This document shows, piece by piece, positions 1 to 8,841 of a stretch of DNA of 64,000 bases. How positions within the stretch are numbered: the first letter of the stretch is position 1; each line of letters opens with the position of its first letter. The stretch covers positions 3,669,505 through 3,733,504 of the forward strand of contig NZ_FSRS01000001.1 in the NCBI RefSeq assembly GCF_900142935.1, given 5' to 3'. The position numbers and the translations under genes are program-made. Below the pieces are notes generated by a model, which worked only from the letters and a program-made list of their open reading frames with translations, had not been told where the DNA came from and made no database searches. The DNA is from Rhodovulum sp. ES.010. GTDB taxonomy: Bacteria; Pseudomonadota; Alphaproteobacteria; Rhodobacterales; Rhodobacteraceae.

Positions 1-1125
1 GAAGAAACTCTTGGCGTTGGCCTCGGGGTTGCCCTCGTAGCCCGGTGTCACGTTCGGCCCCGAAATCACCACCTCGCCGGTGCCGTCCACCAACAGGTCC
101 TCGGTTTCATGCGCGATGCGTACCAGGGGGCCCGAAGCGACACCGACCGAGCCGGGCTTCTGCGTGCCCTTGCCCAGCGGGTTCGAACACATCTGGTGGG
201 TGGCCTCGGTCATGCCGTAGCCCTCGACCACCGGGGCGTCGAAGGTTTCCTCGAGCTGGGTCATCACCTGCGCCGGCAGCGAGGCCGAGGACGAGCGCAG
301 GAAGCGCAGCCTGGTGGCCTCGATGATGTCCTTGTTGCGGCCCGCGCGGCTCAGGATCGCCTGGTGCATGGTCGGCACGGCCGTGTACCAGGTGGGCTGG
401 GCGTCCTTCATCCAGCCAAAGAATTTCAGCGCGTCGAAGCCCGGCGCGCACCAGATCGAGGCGCCGGCGGCCAGCGAGGCCGACACCGCCGCGATCAGCC
501 CGTGGATATGGAACAGCGGCATCACGTTCATGCAGCGATCCGCCGCCGTCAGCGCCAGCGAGTCCTTGATGATGTTCGCAGAGGCATAGACGTTGGACTG
601 CAGCAGCGGCACGATCTTGGGCCGCGAGGTGGTGCCCGAGGTATGCAGGATCAGCGCGACGTCATCGGGTTCGGGCTCGGCCCGGTCGCAGCCGTCGCCG
701 CCGCCCTCGGCCGAGAGGTCGAATACGCCTGCGGGGGCGGACTCGTCGTATGTCAGGCGCAGGATCGTCAGCCCGGCGCGATTGGCCGCGGCGAGCGCCG
801 GGCCGTCATAGCCCTCGGCCAGAACGATGGCCTTGGCTTTCAGGTCCTCAAGATAGAAGGCGTATTCGTCTTCGCGATAGGCCGGATTCAGGGGCGCGGT
901 CGTCGCGGTCTGCGCGATGGTCACGAAGGCCGTCGCCATCTCGGGCCCGTTCGGCAACACGATCGCCACCCGGTCGCCGCGGCCGACGCCCGCATGGTGA
1001 AGCTGTGCCGCCACCTTGTCGGCGAGGATGCGCAGCCCCCCATAGCTCAGCCAGTCGCGCCCCGGCGCGCCGATGGCGCGGCTGGCGTCGTCATGTCCCT
1101 CGATCAGTGCCTTGATGGTCGTCAC
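1..1125 (-). CDS. Oxalyl-CoA synthetase-like AMP-dependent CoA ligase (C-terminus cut by window edge)
   Basis: Adenylate-forming ligase that should activate a small carboxylic acid to its CoA thioester through an acyl-AMP. The first 375 codons are present; the C-terminal lid domain lies outside the window. The P-loop HTSGTTSRPK is at residues 161-170, followed by the PLFHIHGL segment, TWYTAVPTMHQ and the adenylate motif YGMTEATHQ near residue 315. This set, especially TTSRP instead of TTGxP and the ATHQM segment, matches the plant AAE3/yeast Pcs60 oxalyl-CoA synthetase group as I know it. Start taken as GTG at 1125, preceded by a GGAAAGGA ribosome-binding site. It is the last gene in the tctC-tctB-tctA order, so its substrate may be the acid imported by that transporter. 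Oxalate is an inference; malonate or another short diacid is possible. Confidence 0.85.
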   Translation of the reverse strand, partial: MTTIKALIEGHDDASRAIGAPGRDWLSYGGLRILADKVAAQLHHAGVGRGDRVAIVLPNGPEMATAFVTIAQTATTAPLNPAYREDEYAFYLEDLKAKAIVLAEGYDGPALAAANRAGLTILRLTYDESAPAGVFDLSAEGGGDGCDRAEPEPDDVALILHTSGTTSRPKIVPLLQSNVYASANIIKDSLALTAADRCMNVMPLFHIHGLIAAVSASLAAGASIWCAPGFDALKFFGWMKDAQPTWYTAVPTMHQAILSRAGRNKDIIEATRLRFLRSSSASLPAQVMTQLEETFDAPVVEGYGMTEATHQMCSNPLGKGTQKPGSVGVASGPLVRIAHETEDLLVDGTGEVVISGPNVTPGYEGNPEANAKSFF

Positions 1126-1163
1126 TTGGTCGTCCTTTCCTGTCCGTCTCGTCGGCCCGGCCG

Positions 1164-2681
1164 TCATTCGGCCGGGGCCGGTTTCTTGGTCTTGCCCCGC
1201 CGCAGCATCTTGATCAGCGGCAGCACGAAGAAGATTGCCGCGATCCCGAGGAACACCGCCGAGAGGGGGCGTTCAACGAAGACCATCACGTCGCCTTGCG
1301 ACCCGATCAGAGTCTGGCGGAAGCTTTTCTCCATCAACGGTCCGAGCACAAGCGCCAGAACCAGCGGCGCAAGCGGGTAGTCGGCCTTGCGCAGGATGTA
1401 GCCGGCGATGCCGAATGCCGCGATCAGCCAGACATCGTGCAGCTTCTGGCTGGGCGCGAACCCGCCGACGATGCAAAGGATGAGCACGACCGAGCAGAGC
1501 ACGGTGAACGGCATCCGCAGTGCCCAGACGAAGAGCGGAATGAGCGCGATGTTGATCAGAACGGCGGCCGCGTTCGCGGTGTAAAGCGAGGAAATCAGCC
1601 CCCAGACGAAGTCGGGCTCCTCGATGAACAGCATCGGCCCGGGCACGAGCCCCCACATCACCATGCCGCCCAGCAGCAGCGCGGTGGTGGGCGAGCCGGG
1701 AATGCCCAGCGTCAGCATCGGCAGGAGCGAGCCGGTCGAGGCCGCGTTGTTGGCCGTCTCGGGCGCGGCGACGCCCTCGATATTGCCGCGTCCGAAGGTC
1801 TCGGGCTTCTTCGAGAAGGTCTTGGCCATGCCGTAGCTCATCAGCGAGGCGGGCGTCGCCCCGGCCGCCGGCAACATGCCCACGAAGAAGCCCATCGTCG
1901 AGCCGAAGGTCATCGTCCTCCAGAGCTTGTTCATTTCCCGAAAGCCCTGTCCCAGGGCGGCGAAGGTCAGCCGTGCGGGGGTGACCGATGGCGCGCTGCG
2001 CGAGGTCTCGATGGTGTAGAGCACCTCGCCCACGCCGTAGACGCCGATGGCGAGCACCAGGAAGGAGATGCCGGAATAGAACCCCGGCAGGTCGCCGAAG
2101 ATCATCCGCGGCTGGCCCGAGATCAGGTCGAGCCCCACGGTGGAGAGCACCAGCCCGAGGCAGATCATCACGATGGTCTTGAGCACGTCGTCGCCGCCGA
2201 GCCCGACGAAGGTGGTGAAGGCCAGCAGGACGAGCGCGAATTCCTCGGTCGGGCCGAAGGCCAGGGCGAGGTCGGCCAGCGGGGCGGCGAAGATCGTGAA
2301 CAGGATCACCGAGATCGTGCCGCCCACGAAGGACGCCACCGCCGCGGCGATCAGCGCGAGCCCTGCCTTGCCCTGCCGCGCCATCGGCCGGCCGTCGAAG
2401 GTGGTGGCCACCGCGGTCGAGGCGCCGGGGATGCCGAGCAGGATCGAACTGACCGCGCCGCCATACATCGCGCCGTAATAGATCGCGGCGAGCAGGATGA
2501 TCGCCGAGGAGGGCGGCACGATGAAGGTCAGCGGCAGCACGATGGCCACGCCGTTGACCGAGCCGAGGCCCGGCATCGCGCCGATGAAGAGCCCCGCGGT
2601 CACGCCCAGAAGGACGATCATCAGGTTGAACGGCGACAGCGAGGTGGCGAATCCGTCCGCCAGAAGGGCGAGCATTTCCAT
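1164..2681 (-). CDS. tctA: Tripartite tricarboxylate transporter large membrane subunit TctA
   Basis: Large permease subunit (505 residues, the usual family size) of a TTT-family secondary transporter that imports a carboxylate delivered by a periplasmic TctC protein, using an ion gradient. The protein is mostly hydrophobic with about eleven predicted membrane segments and carries the two family glycine/proline signatures, IGAMPGLGS near residue 33 and VGMLPAAGATPAS near residue 260. The ATG at 2681 has AAGGAGG a few bases upstream. It lies 13 bases downstream of tctB and 38 bases upstream of the CoA ligase, so the four genes look like one transcript. The substrate cannot be read from the permease. 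Confidence 0.96.
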   Translation of the reverse strand: MEMLALLADGFATSLSPFNLMIVLLGVTAGLFIGAMPGLGSVNGVAIVLPLTFIVPPSSAIILLAAIYYGAMYGGAVSSILLGIPGASTAVATTFDGRPMARQGKAGLALIAAAVASFVGGTISVILFTIFAAPLADLALAFGPTEEFALVLLAFTTFVGLGGDDVLKTIVMICLGLVLSTVGLDLISGQPRMIFGDLPGFYSGISFLVLAIGVYGVGEVLYTIETSRSAPSVTPARLTFAALGQGFREMNKLWRTMTFGSTMGFFVGMLPAAGATPASLMSYGMAKTFSKKPETFGRGNIEGVAAPETANNAASTGSLLPMLTLGIPGSPTTALLLGGMVMWGLVPGPMLFIEEPDFVWGLISSLYTANAAAVLINIALIPLFVWALRMPFTVLCSVVLILCIVGGFAPSQKLHDVWLIAAFGIAGYILRKADYPLAPLVLALVLGPLMEKSFRQTLIGSQGDVMVFVERPLSAVFLGIAAIFFVLPLIKMLRRGKTKKPAPAE

Positions 2682-2694
2682 GGATCGGCCCTCC

Positions 2695-3186
2695 TTACAT
2701 GAAGCGTGCGTAGAGCGGGATGAAGAGCGGCTCCGTGATCCCCTTGGGCAGCAGGATCTTCAGCGTCACCTCGAAGAAGAAGAACAGGAACACCGGCATC
2801 GCCAGCGCCAGCGGCGCGATCAGTTTCCAGCCGTGGTGTCCGAAGACCCGAAGATAGACCACCATGAAGGCTACCAGCGCAACATAGGACCCAACGAGTG
2901 GGATCAGCGCGATGGTCGCGATCAGCAGGCCCGCGACGCCGGCCACTTGCGGGATCGCGTCTGGGTCGGGGAAGAACCTTGCGCCCTCGTGGGGATGGCT
3001 GATGAAGCTCCGCACCAGGATCAGCGCCGCGGCGGTCAGCATGATCGCCGAGAGCCAGAACGGGAACGATCCGCCGCCCGGACCCGATCCCTTGACCCAC
3101 CCGATCGGCAGAACGGTGGCGTGCCACATGAAGTAAAGCGAAAGGCCCATCAGGGCCAAGGCGATGATGCGGTCGGCGGCCAGCAT
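2695..3186 (-). CDS. tctB: Tripartite tricarboxylate transporter small membrane subunit TctB
   Basis: Small four-helix membrane subunit (163 residues) of the TTT transporter, partner of TctA in the inner membrane. Hydrophobic segments are visible at the N-terminus (IIALALMGLSLYF), around residues 45-65, in a duplicated pair around 90-120 and in the phenylalanine-rich stretch VFLFFFFEVTL near residue 140. The subunit is poorly conserved in this family, so the call rests mainly on size, topology and its position between tctC and tctA. The gene order tctC-tctB-tctA is the usual one. Confidence 0.92.
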   Translation of the reverse strand: MLAADRIIALALMGLSLYFMWHATVLPIGWVKGSGPGGGSFPFWLSAIMLTAAALILVRSFISHPHEGARFFPDPDAIPQVAGVAGLLIATIALIPLVGSYVALVAFMVVYLRVFGHHGWKLIAPLALAMPVFLFFFFEVTLKILLPKGITEPLFIPLYARFM

Positions 3187-3267
3187 GGAGGCTCCATAGC
3201 GTTAGACGGAACACGGATCGCCGGGCGAGCCCGAAAGCCCGCCCGGCGGCAACAGGTCAGGGCAGGC

Positions 3268-4248
3268 TCAGGAGCCGAGTTCGCCCATGCTGTCGAGGAT
3301 CTTCCGGTGCGTCTCGCGGCCCTGCAGCAGGAACTCCTGCAGATCGTCGCCGGTCAGAAGCTGGGCGTCCAGCGCCTCGTCGGCGGCGTATGTCTGCCAT
3401 TCCTCGGTCTCGGAGACCTGGCGGAACATCTCGGTGTAGAAGTCCACGGCCTCCTGCGGCATGTCCGCGGGGCCCACGAAGCTGCGCTGCATCGTGTAGG
3501 TCAGGTCGTGGCCGAGTTCACGCATGGTCGGCACGTCGGGGAACGCCTCCAGCCGCTCTTCCGAGAAGGTGGCTATGGGGCGCGACTTGCCCGCCTTGTA
3601 GAAGCCCATCTGCTCGGCGGGGTTGTTCACCGTGGAGTCGATGTGGTTGCCGATCAGGTTCTTGGCCACGGTGCCGCCGCCGTCGAAGGGCACGTAGGTG
3701 TATTCGAGGCCGAATTCGTCCTCCAGCATCGCGGTCACCAGGCTGTCCTCCTGGCCCGAGCCGGTGCCGCCCATCTTCCACGTGCCGCCGGCGTCCTTCA
3801 CCGCGGCGACGTAGTCGTCGAGGTTCTGGATGTCGCTGTCGGCGTTGACCCAGAGGATGAAGTTGTCGTTCGCCATCCGGGCTATGGGCGTGAATTCCTC
3901 TATGTCGACGCCGATATCGGTGCGCAGCGGCGTGGTGTAATAGCTGTTCAGCGTCGCCATGATCGTGGTGGCGTCGCCTTCCTTGTCCTTGAGATAGCGC
4001 AACGCCTCGGCGCCGGACCCGCCGCCCTTGTTCACTGGCAGGATCGGCATCGGCGAGAAGTTGTTCTTCTGGATGATCGACTGGAACAGGCGCGCCAGGC
4101 GGTCGGCGCCGCCGCCCTGGCCGGCCATTATGACCATCTCGACCGGCTTGTTGGGCTTCCAGCCTTCGGCCAGCGCCGGAGCGCCGAGCGCCAGCGTGGC
4201 TGCCGCCATCGTCGCCATCGCGGACCGGCGCGTGAATGTCTTGAGCAT
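3268..4248 (-). CDS. tctC: Tripartite tricarboxylate transporter substrate-binding protein TctC
   Basis: Periplasmic binding protein of the Bug/TctC family (326 residues) that captures the carboxylate for TctAB. The N-terminus MLKTFTRRSAMA followed by a hydrophobic alanine-rich stretch and ALA is a signal peptide; the paired arginines allow Tat export, although Sec is equally possible. The mature protein opens with WKPNKPVEMVIMAGQGGGADRLARLF, the family pattern that lines the ligand pocket. I chose the ATG at 4248, not the longer reading frame that starts at 4860, because the signal peptide begins there, AGGGAGG lies just upstream, and the extension would run through the divergent regulator gene. 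It is the first gene of the tct operon. Confidence 0.95.
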   Translation of the reverse strand: MLKTFTRRSAMATMAAATLALGAPALAEGWKPNKPVEMVIMAGQGGGADRLARLFQSIIQKNNFSPMPILPVNKGGGSGAEALRYLKDKEGDATTIMATLNSYYTTPLRTDIGVDIEEFTPIARMANDNFILWVNADSDIQNLDDYVAAVKDAGGTWKMGGTGSGQEDSLVTAMLEDEFGLEYTYVPFDGGGTVAKNLIGNHIDSTVNNPAEQMGFYKAGKSRPIATFSEERLEAFPDVPTMRELGHDLTYTMQRSFVGPADMPQEAVDFYTEMFRQVSETEEWQTYAADEALDAQLLTGDDLQEFLLQGRETHRKILDSMGELGS

Positions 4249-4425
4249 GTGAGACCTCCCTTTTCTCAATTCCCGCCGAACGGTCCTCTCGGTGGGGGCG
4301 CACCTCCACCACCGCCCGGTTTCCGATAGGTGAACTACGCCCGGCCCTTGAAAATCCACCGGTAAACGGGTTTGCATGCTAAAGTCGGAATTGACATGTC
4401 GGCAGTTTTGTAAATCTGTAAAGGC
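4249..4425. promoter_or_regulatory. Divergent control region between tct operon and its putative regulator
   Basis: A gap of 177 bases between two divergent genes. On the plus strand a TTGACA (4391-4396) overlaps the perfect palindrome GACATGTC, and a tandem direct repeat TGTAAA-TC-TGTAAA lies at 4409-4422 just before the regulator start. The ATG at 4426 has no well-placed Shine-Dalgarno sequence. These are plausible promoter and operator elements by position only; I do not recognise a published consensus. Confidence 0.4.
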
Positions 4426-5835
4426 ATGCGCAAGGCTCTGATCGGTTCCCAACTCCGGCAGTTGCGCCGGGACCATGGCCACACCCAGGCGGAGATGGCG
4501 CGGCGGCTCAACATAAGCCCCGCCTATGTCAACCTGCTGGAGAACAACCAGCGCGCGCTGTCCGTCCCGGTGCTCATGGCGCTGAGCGAGGCGTATGGCG
4601 TCGACATGCGCGAATTGCTGAGCGACCGCGATGCCGCGCGCCTGGCCGAATTGCGTTCGGCGGTCGCCGACCCGGCCTTCGCCAGGGACCGGCCCGACTT
4701 GCCCGAACTGCGCGGAGCGGTGGACCATGCCCCCAGGCTTGCCGACCTGTTCCTGCACCTCTACCGCAGCCACCGCAGCGCGATGGAGAACCTGGCCCGT
4801 CTCGGCGGCGCCGGCTCGGCCGAGGATCTCCTCGTCACGTCGCCGGAGACGGCGATTCACGACTTCTTCCGTGACAATTCAAACTATTTCGACGCGCTCG
4901 AAGCCGCGGCCGAGGACATCCGTCACCAACTGGTCGGCGCGCCCGACGACATGTATGCGCTGCTCAAGCGTTACCTGCGGATGAAATGCCAGATCGACGT
5001 CCGCCAGGTGGGGCTGGACGAAATGCCTGACAGCCTGCGCCTGTTCGACGCGAAGGCGGGCCAGGTGCTGTTGTCGGAGGCGCTGGATCACCCGAACCGC
5101 ATGTTCCAGCTGGCCCATGTGCTGGCGCTGGTGGAGCTTCCCCAGGTTCTCGACCGCCTGACCGACGACAGCGGCATCGAGAGCGAGGCCGCGCGGGCGC
5201 GCTGCCGGGTGGAGCTTGCCAACTACTTCGCGGCAGCGCTCCTGATGCCCTACGAGCCGTTCCTGGACCTGGCGGAGCAGACCGCCTACGATCTCGACCG
5301 GCTGGGCGCAGCCTTCGGCACCAGCTTCGAACAGGTGGGGCACCGCCTCACCACGCTACAGCGCGACGGGGCGCGCGGCATCGGGTTCTTCCTCCTGCGG
5401 ATCGACAAGGCCGGCAACGTCACAAAGCGGGTCAATGCGACGCCCTTCGCGCTGGCCGAGAAGGGCGGCTCCTGCCCGGTCTGGAATATCCACGACGCGT
5501 TCTCCGCGCCCGATGTGATCCTGCCGCAACTGGTCGAGATGCCGGACGGCGCGCAGTTCTTCACGCTTAGCCGGACCACGCCGCGGCCGGTCTTCAGCCG
5601 CCACCAGCAGGCCAGCCGGCTTGTCGTCGCGCTGGGCTGCGAGCGGGGCGACGCGCACAAGCTGGGCTATGCGCGCGAGGTCAACCTGGACCGGGACGGT
5701 GGCGCCGTGGCGCGCATCGGCATCGCCTGCCGGCTGTGCCCGCGCCAGGCGTGCGGCCATCGCGCCCATCAGCCCTTGCACATGAACCTGCCGATCGACG
5801 CGAATCGCCGCGGCCGGACGCGTTACGAGAGTTGA
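4426..5835 (+). CDS. ScfR/RamB-type XRE transcriptional regulator with IrrE-like domain
   Basis: Cytoplasmic DNA-binding regulator of 469 residues. An XRE helix-turn-helix occupies residues 4-60 (TQAEMARRLNISPAYVNLLENNQR), a DUF955/IrrE-type domain spans about 150-300, and a C-terminal DUF2083-type region ends in a cysteine/histidine cluster, CRLCPRQACGHRA. This architecture is that of the short-chain fatty acyl-CoA regulators (RamB, ScfR, PrpR), which sense acyl-CoA state. The metallopeptidase motif HExxH is absent: the matching segment reads LAHVLALVE, so the IrrE-like domain should bind rather than cleave. It is transcribed away from the tct operon and CoA ligase and is the natural candidate to control them. 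The ligand is inferred, not seen. Confidence 0.88.
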   Translation: MRKALIGSQLRQLRRDHGHTQAEMARRLNISPAYVNLLENNQRALSVPVLMALSEAYGVDMRELLSDRDAARLAELRSAVADPAFARDRPDLPELRGAVDHAPRLADLFLHLYRSHRSAMENLARLGGAGSAEDLLVTSPETAIHDFFRDNSNYFDALEAAAEDIRHQLVGAPDDMYALLKRYLRMKCQIDVRQVGLDEMPDSLRLFDAKAGQVLLSEALDHPNRMFQLAHVLALVELPQVLDRLTDDSGIESEAARARCRVELANYFAAALLMPYEPFLDLAEQTAYDLDRLGAAFGTSFEQVGHRLTTLQRDGARGIGFFLLRIDKAGNVTKRVNATPFALAEKGGSCPVWNIHDAFSAPDVILPQLVEMPDGAQFFTLSRTTPRPVFSRHQQASRLVVALGCERGDAHKLGYAREVNLDRDGGAVARIGIACRLCPRQACGHRAHQPLHMNLPIDANRRGRTRYES

Positions 5836-6145
5836 AGCGCCGCGCCCGCGGGGCCTGGTCGTCCGGCGTCGGCAACGTGCTCGGCCGGGCGGACCGACAT
5901 GCGGCCCGCCGGGAAAGACGAGCGGCGTCCGAGGCATGGCCGCCTTCTGTCAGTGCTTGGCCGGCGTCCGCGGTAAAGCCGCGCGCCGAATTATGGCGGA
6001 TTTGTGGCGTTGTTCCGCTGCCGCCGGTTCTGTAAGGTTGCAGGGGGAGAGGTTGGGCTCAATTTCCCGGGGCCGTGCCGGGCCTTTCGGCACGACAGTT
6101 TTTTTGAGGTGATCGTTTGAGTCCCACTTTTTGGGGGGTGGGGAA
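5836..6145. other. Intergenic region with one terminator, no gene seen
   Basis: About 310 bases without a convincing coding frame. The only structured element I can support is the intrinsic terminator at 6075-6105. No clear sigma-70 promoter for the downstream operon is visible. Confidence 0.6.
6075..6105 (+). terminator. Rho-independent terminator or leader attenuator
   Basis: GTGCCG (6075-6080) pairs perfectly with CGGCAC (6088-6093) across the loop GGCCTTT, and seven T residues follow at 6099-6105. It lies 240 bases after the regulator stop and 41 bases before the next ATG, so it could end the upstream transcript or attenuate the downstream operon. Confidence 0.7.
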
Positions 6146-8461
6146 ATGGCCAACAGGACGGATGCAGGGGCATCGCCGTCGGCGCCGGCGCAACCCGGAG
6201 ACGACCAAGCAAGGGTGATGGAACTGCTGAACTCCGAGGCGTGGGAGAAACGCCTCGAGGAAGCGCGTGCCCGGCGTCGCCAGGCGCTCGCCGACAAGGA
6301 GTCCCGTAAACGGCACCTGCCGGGCGACCGGGCGACCGGGGCACGCACGGGGACGGTCGGTACCGCTTTCGATACTGAACGGCATGATCAGCCCGGAGCC
6401 GGGACCCGGACGGTCGGCCGCGAGGAGCATGGCCCAGCCCTTGGTCCGCTGACGGCTGGTCGCGTGCCGCAAGGCAGCCCGCGACCGCGCCCGCCCGAGG
6501 GGCGTGCGCGCGATGCCCAACCGCAGACCGGTGAACAGCCGCAAGACGCCCGCCCGGCCGGGCCGTGCCGGGCGTCCCTTCCGAAATCTCTTCCCGATGG
6601 GCCGGCTCCCGCCGCGAGTGCGGGTCCGTCTGCCGACCCGACGCCGCCCCGGCTGGAGACGGCGCTGGCCCGGGCGCGGCGTGAATCGGCGGCGGCCGTC
6701 CCAAGCCCCGAGCAGGGGCGCGGCCGCAAGCAGCTTGTCGCCGCCGCGTTCGCTCTGGGGATTACGGTGGGTGTGGGCGCGATGCAGCTTCCGGCGCTCC
6801 TCGCGGGCCTCGGCACTTCCGCGCCGCCGGATCTGGCCGGCCTGCCGGAGCCGCGAAGCGGTTCGTCCGGGCCGGTGCCCGAGACCGGCCATGCGCCGTC
6901 GCCCGCCGGGCGTGCGCCAGCAAGCGGTGCCCTGCCGGCCCCTGCACCCGTCCATCCGGTCCGTGACATGCGGCCCGCCACCGGCGCAGCGCAGGGTGTG
7001 GGAGCGTTCGAGATCGCCGGGCTTGGCACTCCGTCGCCAGACGCGGCACCGCCCGGCGCCCCGTACGCCTCGATCCCGCGGGCCGCACCGGCGCGGCCGG
7101 GCCCCGGCGAGCGCCCCCTCGCCGTTGAGCATGCGCCCGAGATGCCGCAGGTGCCGGGCACGGCTCAGGCGCCGGCCGCCGACGCGGATTTCGGGGGCGT
7201 GAGGTTCAAGGCCATGGCACCTGCGGACATGTCGGCGAGCCTTGGGGAATTGCCCATGGCCGACTCGCGGCCGGAACTCGTGGTGGCGCTCTCGACCAAG
7301 GGCGCGCCGGCCGAGGAATGGGGCGCCGGTCCCGCGGCGCCGCGCCCGGTCGCGCCCCGCGTGACGACCGCCTCGGAACGGCCAGTTGCCCCCATGGCGG
7401 CGCCTGCCGAACCGACGCTCATCGCGGCCCTGGCCGCGCCGCCGGCCCGCGCAACGGCCGCCGCGCGCCCTGTTGCCATGCCGCCGGAGCCGGGGCCGGA
7501 GGCGCGCGCGCGGGCCGGGACGAGGTCGCCGCGCCATGCTGCCGCGCTGCGGCCGGAACTGGCGCCCGTGCCGGCATTCGTCGGCGTCACGGCCCGGCCT
7601 GTTCCTTCGGAGGCTCCGCCCGTGCGGTCCCCGGCCGGGGACCGCCCTGCGGTGCTCTTTACCGGCGACGGCGCTTCCGCCCACCTTGCGCCGCGCGCCG
7701 TGCGTCCCGCGCCGGTCGCCGCGATCATGCCGCCCGCGGTCCCGGCAGAGGCGTCGGCCCGCGGCATCAGGGTCGCCCCCCTCGCGGCGATCGCTCGACC
7801 CGACGTGGCGCGCGCGCCGGTCGTCCCCGGCGTGGCGACCCCGATGGGGCTTGTCCGGCCGGCGCGCCTCGACCGGCCGGCGCTCGCGCCGGTATCGCCG
7901 CCAATGGCGCCTGCCGCGGGCGAGCGCCTTGCCATTGCGCTGCCGGGTCCCGAGGCGCCGCCTTTCGCTGCCGTGCGTCCCGTCGTCCCGGACGGCCGCC
8001 TGGGGTCCGACCACCCGCTGGCCGGTGCCGCCGCCGTCCCGCCAGAGCGCCTGCCGCCGCCGGTGCCACCGGCGACGGTTCAGCTTTACGTTCCCAGCAC
8101 GGTGCCTGAGGACACCGTATCAAGGATCGCCGGAAACCTGAGCGCTGCGGGCTTCGACATGCGTGAGCCGGCGCGGGTCGGCTTCGATGTCGCGCGGACG
8201 AATGTGCGCTACTATTTTCGCTCCGATGCCGAGGCCGCGGCCGCGCTGGCCGACCGAGTCGATGGAATCGCGCGCGACTTCAGCGGTGCGAACCGGCGGC
8301 CGCCGCCGGGACGGCTGGAGCTTTGGGTCGCGGGCGACGGGACAGGGGCGGTGCGCGCCACGCCCACGGCCCGCCGCGCCGCGGGTCCGACACGAGAGCA
8401 GATCGCCGCGCGCCTCCGGCAGCAGGTCGTTCAGAAACTCAGGGCGGCGGGCAGCCAATGA
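6146..8461 (+). CDS. Pro/Ala-rich single-pass membrane protein of glycosyltransferase operon
   Basis: Unrecognised protein of 771 residues, first gene of a five-gene operon. A charged cytoplasmic N-terminal part of about 190 residues is followed by one membrane span (about residues 198-218, AAAFALGITVGVGAMQLPALL), then some 400 residues of proline/alanine-rich low-complexity sequence, presumably periplasmic. The last 130 residues are a folded domain that starts VQLYVPSTVPEDTV, contains the stretch TNVRYYF and ends LELWVAGDG. That end resembles LytR-C/SPOR-like C-terminal domains seen in other Rhodobacteraceae proteins, which is an analogy from memory. The ATG at 6146, after a G-rich stretch, is preferred over the in-frame TTG at 6131. 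A role as a cell-envelope scaffold or polysaccharide co-factor is inferred from context. Confidence 0.7.
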   Translation: MANRTDAGASPSAPAQPGDDQARVMELLNSEAWEKRLEEARARRRQALADKESRKRHLPGDRATGARTGTVGTAFDTERHDQPGAGTRTVGREEHGPALGPLTAGRVPQGSPRPRPPEGRARDAQPQTGEQPQDARPAGPCRASLPKSLPDGPAPAASAGPSADPTPPRLETALARARRESAAAVPSPEQGRGRKQLVAAAFALGITVGVGAMQLPALLAGLGTSAPPDLAGLPEPRSGSSGPVPETGHAPSPAGRAPASGALPAPAPVHPVRDMRPATGAAQGVGAFEIAGLGTPSPDAAPPGAPYASIPRAAPARPGPGERPLAVEHAPEMPQVPGTAQAPAADADFGGVRFKAMAPADMSASLGELPMADSRPELVVALSTKGAPAEEWGAGPAAPRPVAPRVTTASERPVAPMAAPAEPTLIAALAAPPARATAAARPVAMPPEPGPEARARAGTRSPRHAAALRPELAPVPAFVGVTARPVPSEAPPVRSPAGDRPAVLFTGDGASAHLAPRAVRPAPVAAIMPPAVPAEASARGIRVAPLAAIARPDVARAPVVPGVATPMGLVRPARLDRPALAPVSPPMAPAAGERLAIALPGPEAPPFAAVRPVVPDGRLGSDHPLAGAAAVPPERLPPPVPPATVQLYVPSTVPEDTVSRIAGNLSAAGFDMREPARVGFDVARTNVRYYFRSDAEAAAALADRVDGIARDFSGANRRPPPGRLELWVAGDGTGAVRATPTARRAAGPTREQIAARLRQQVVQKLRAAGSQ

Positions 8462-8512
8462 CGCGCATCCTGCATACCGTTTCGGGCGGCGGCCTTTCGC
8501 GGGAGGATGCGC

Positions 8513-8836
8513 ATGCCCGATAGGAGACTGGTCGCCATCGTTACCGGGCTGATGCTGGTCATGGGCGGGCTCGGCGCCGGCGCCGAGCCGACGCTGCAGC
8601 AGTTGCGGACCATCGACAGCCTGCTCACGCGCAACGACACCGCGGGGCTTCTGGACTACCTGCTGGAAAACCCCCAGGTCATGGCAGGCGACGACGAACT
8701 CGGCAGGGAATTGAGGCAGTTCGTCTCCGACGCCAGCAATGGCCGGCTGCGGGTCGACTACGTGTCGCCAACCGCGCCGGGCCAGGCCGCTGCCGTCGTC
8801 GGCCGGAGCGCCGGCGCGGCGCCGGGAACCTACTGA
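8513..8836 (+). CDS. Small secreted protein of unknown function
   Basis: Protein of 107 residues with a clear signal peptide: MPDRR, a hydrophobic core (VAIVTGLMLVMGGLGAG) and the probable cleavage site AGAEP. The mature part of about 80 residues is helical and acidic (TLQQLRTIDSLLTRNDTAGLLDYLLENP). The ATG at 8513 is preferred to that at 8507 because GGGAGG (8501-8506) is then six bases away instead of touching the start. It sits between the membrane protein and the glycosyltransferases, five bases before the next gene, so it should act in the periplasm with the same system. No family recognised. Confidence 0.75.
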   Translation: MPDRRLVAIVTGLMLVMGGLGAGAEPTLQQLRTIDSLLTRNDTAGLLDYLLENPQVMAGDDELGRELRQFVSDASNGRLRVDYVSPTAPGQAAAVVGRSAGAAPGTY

Positions 8837-8841
8837 GCCCC

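Noticed and set aside
4249..4860. N-terminal extension of tctC by 204 codons
   Set aside because: The signal peptide begins at the ATG at 4248, and the extension runs through the start of the divergent regulator.
6059..8014. Minus-strand frame of 651 codons opposite the Pro/Ala-rich gene
   Set aside because: Arginine/glycine-rich antisense shadow of a proline/alanine-rich coding sequence; no ribosome site or domain.
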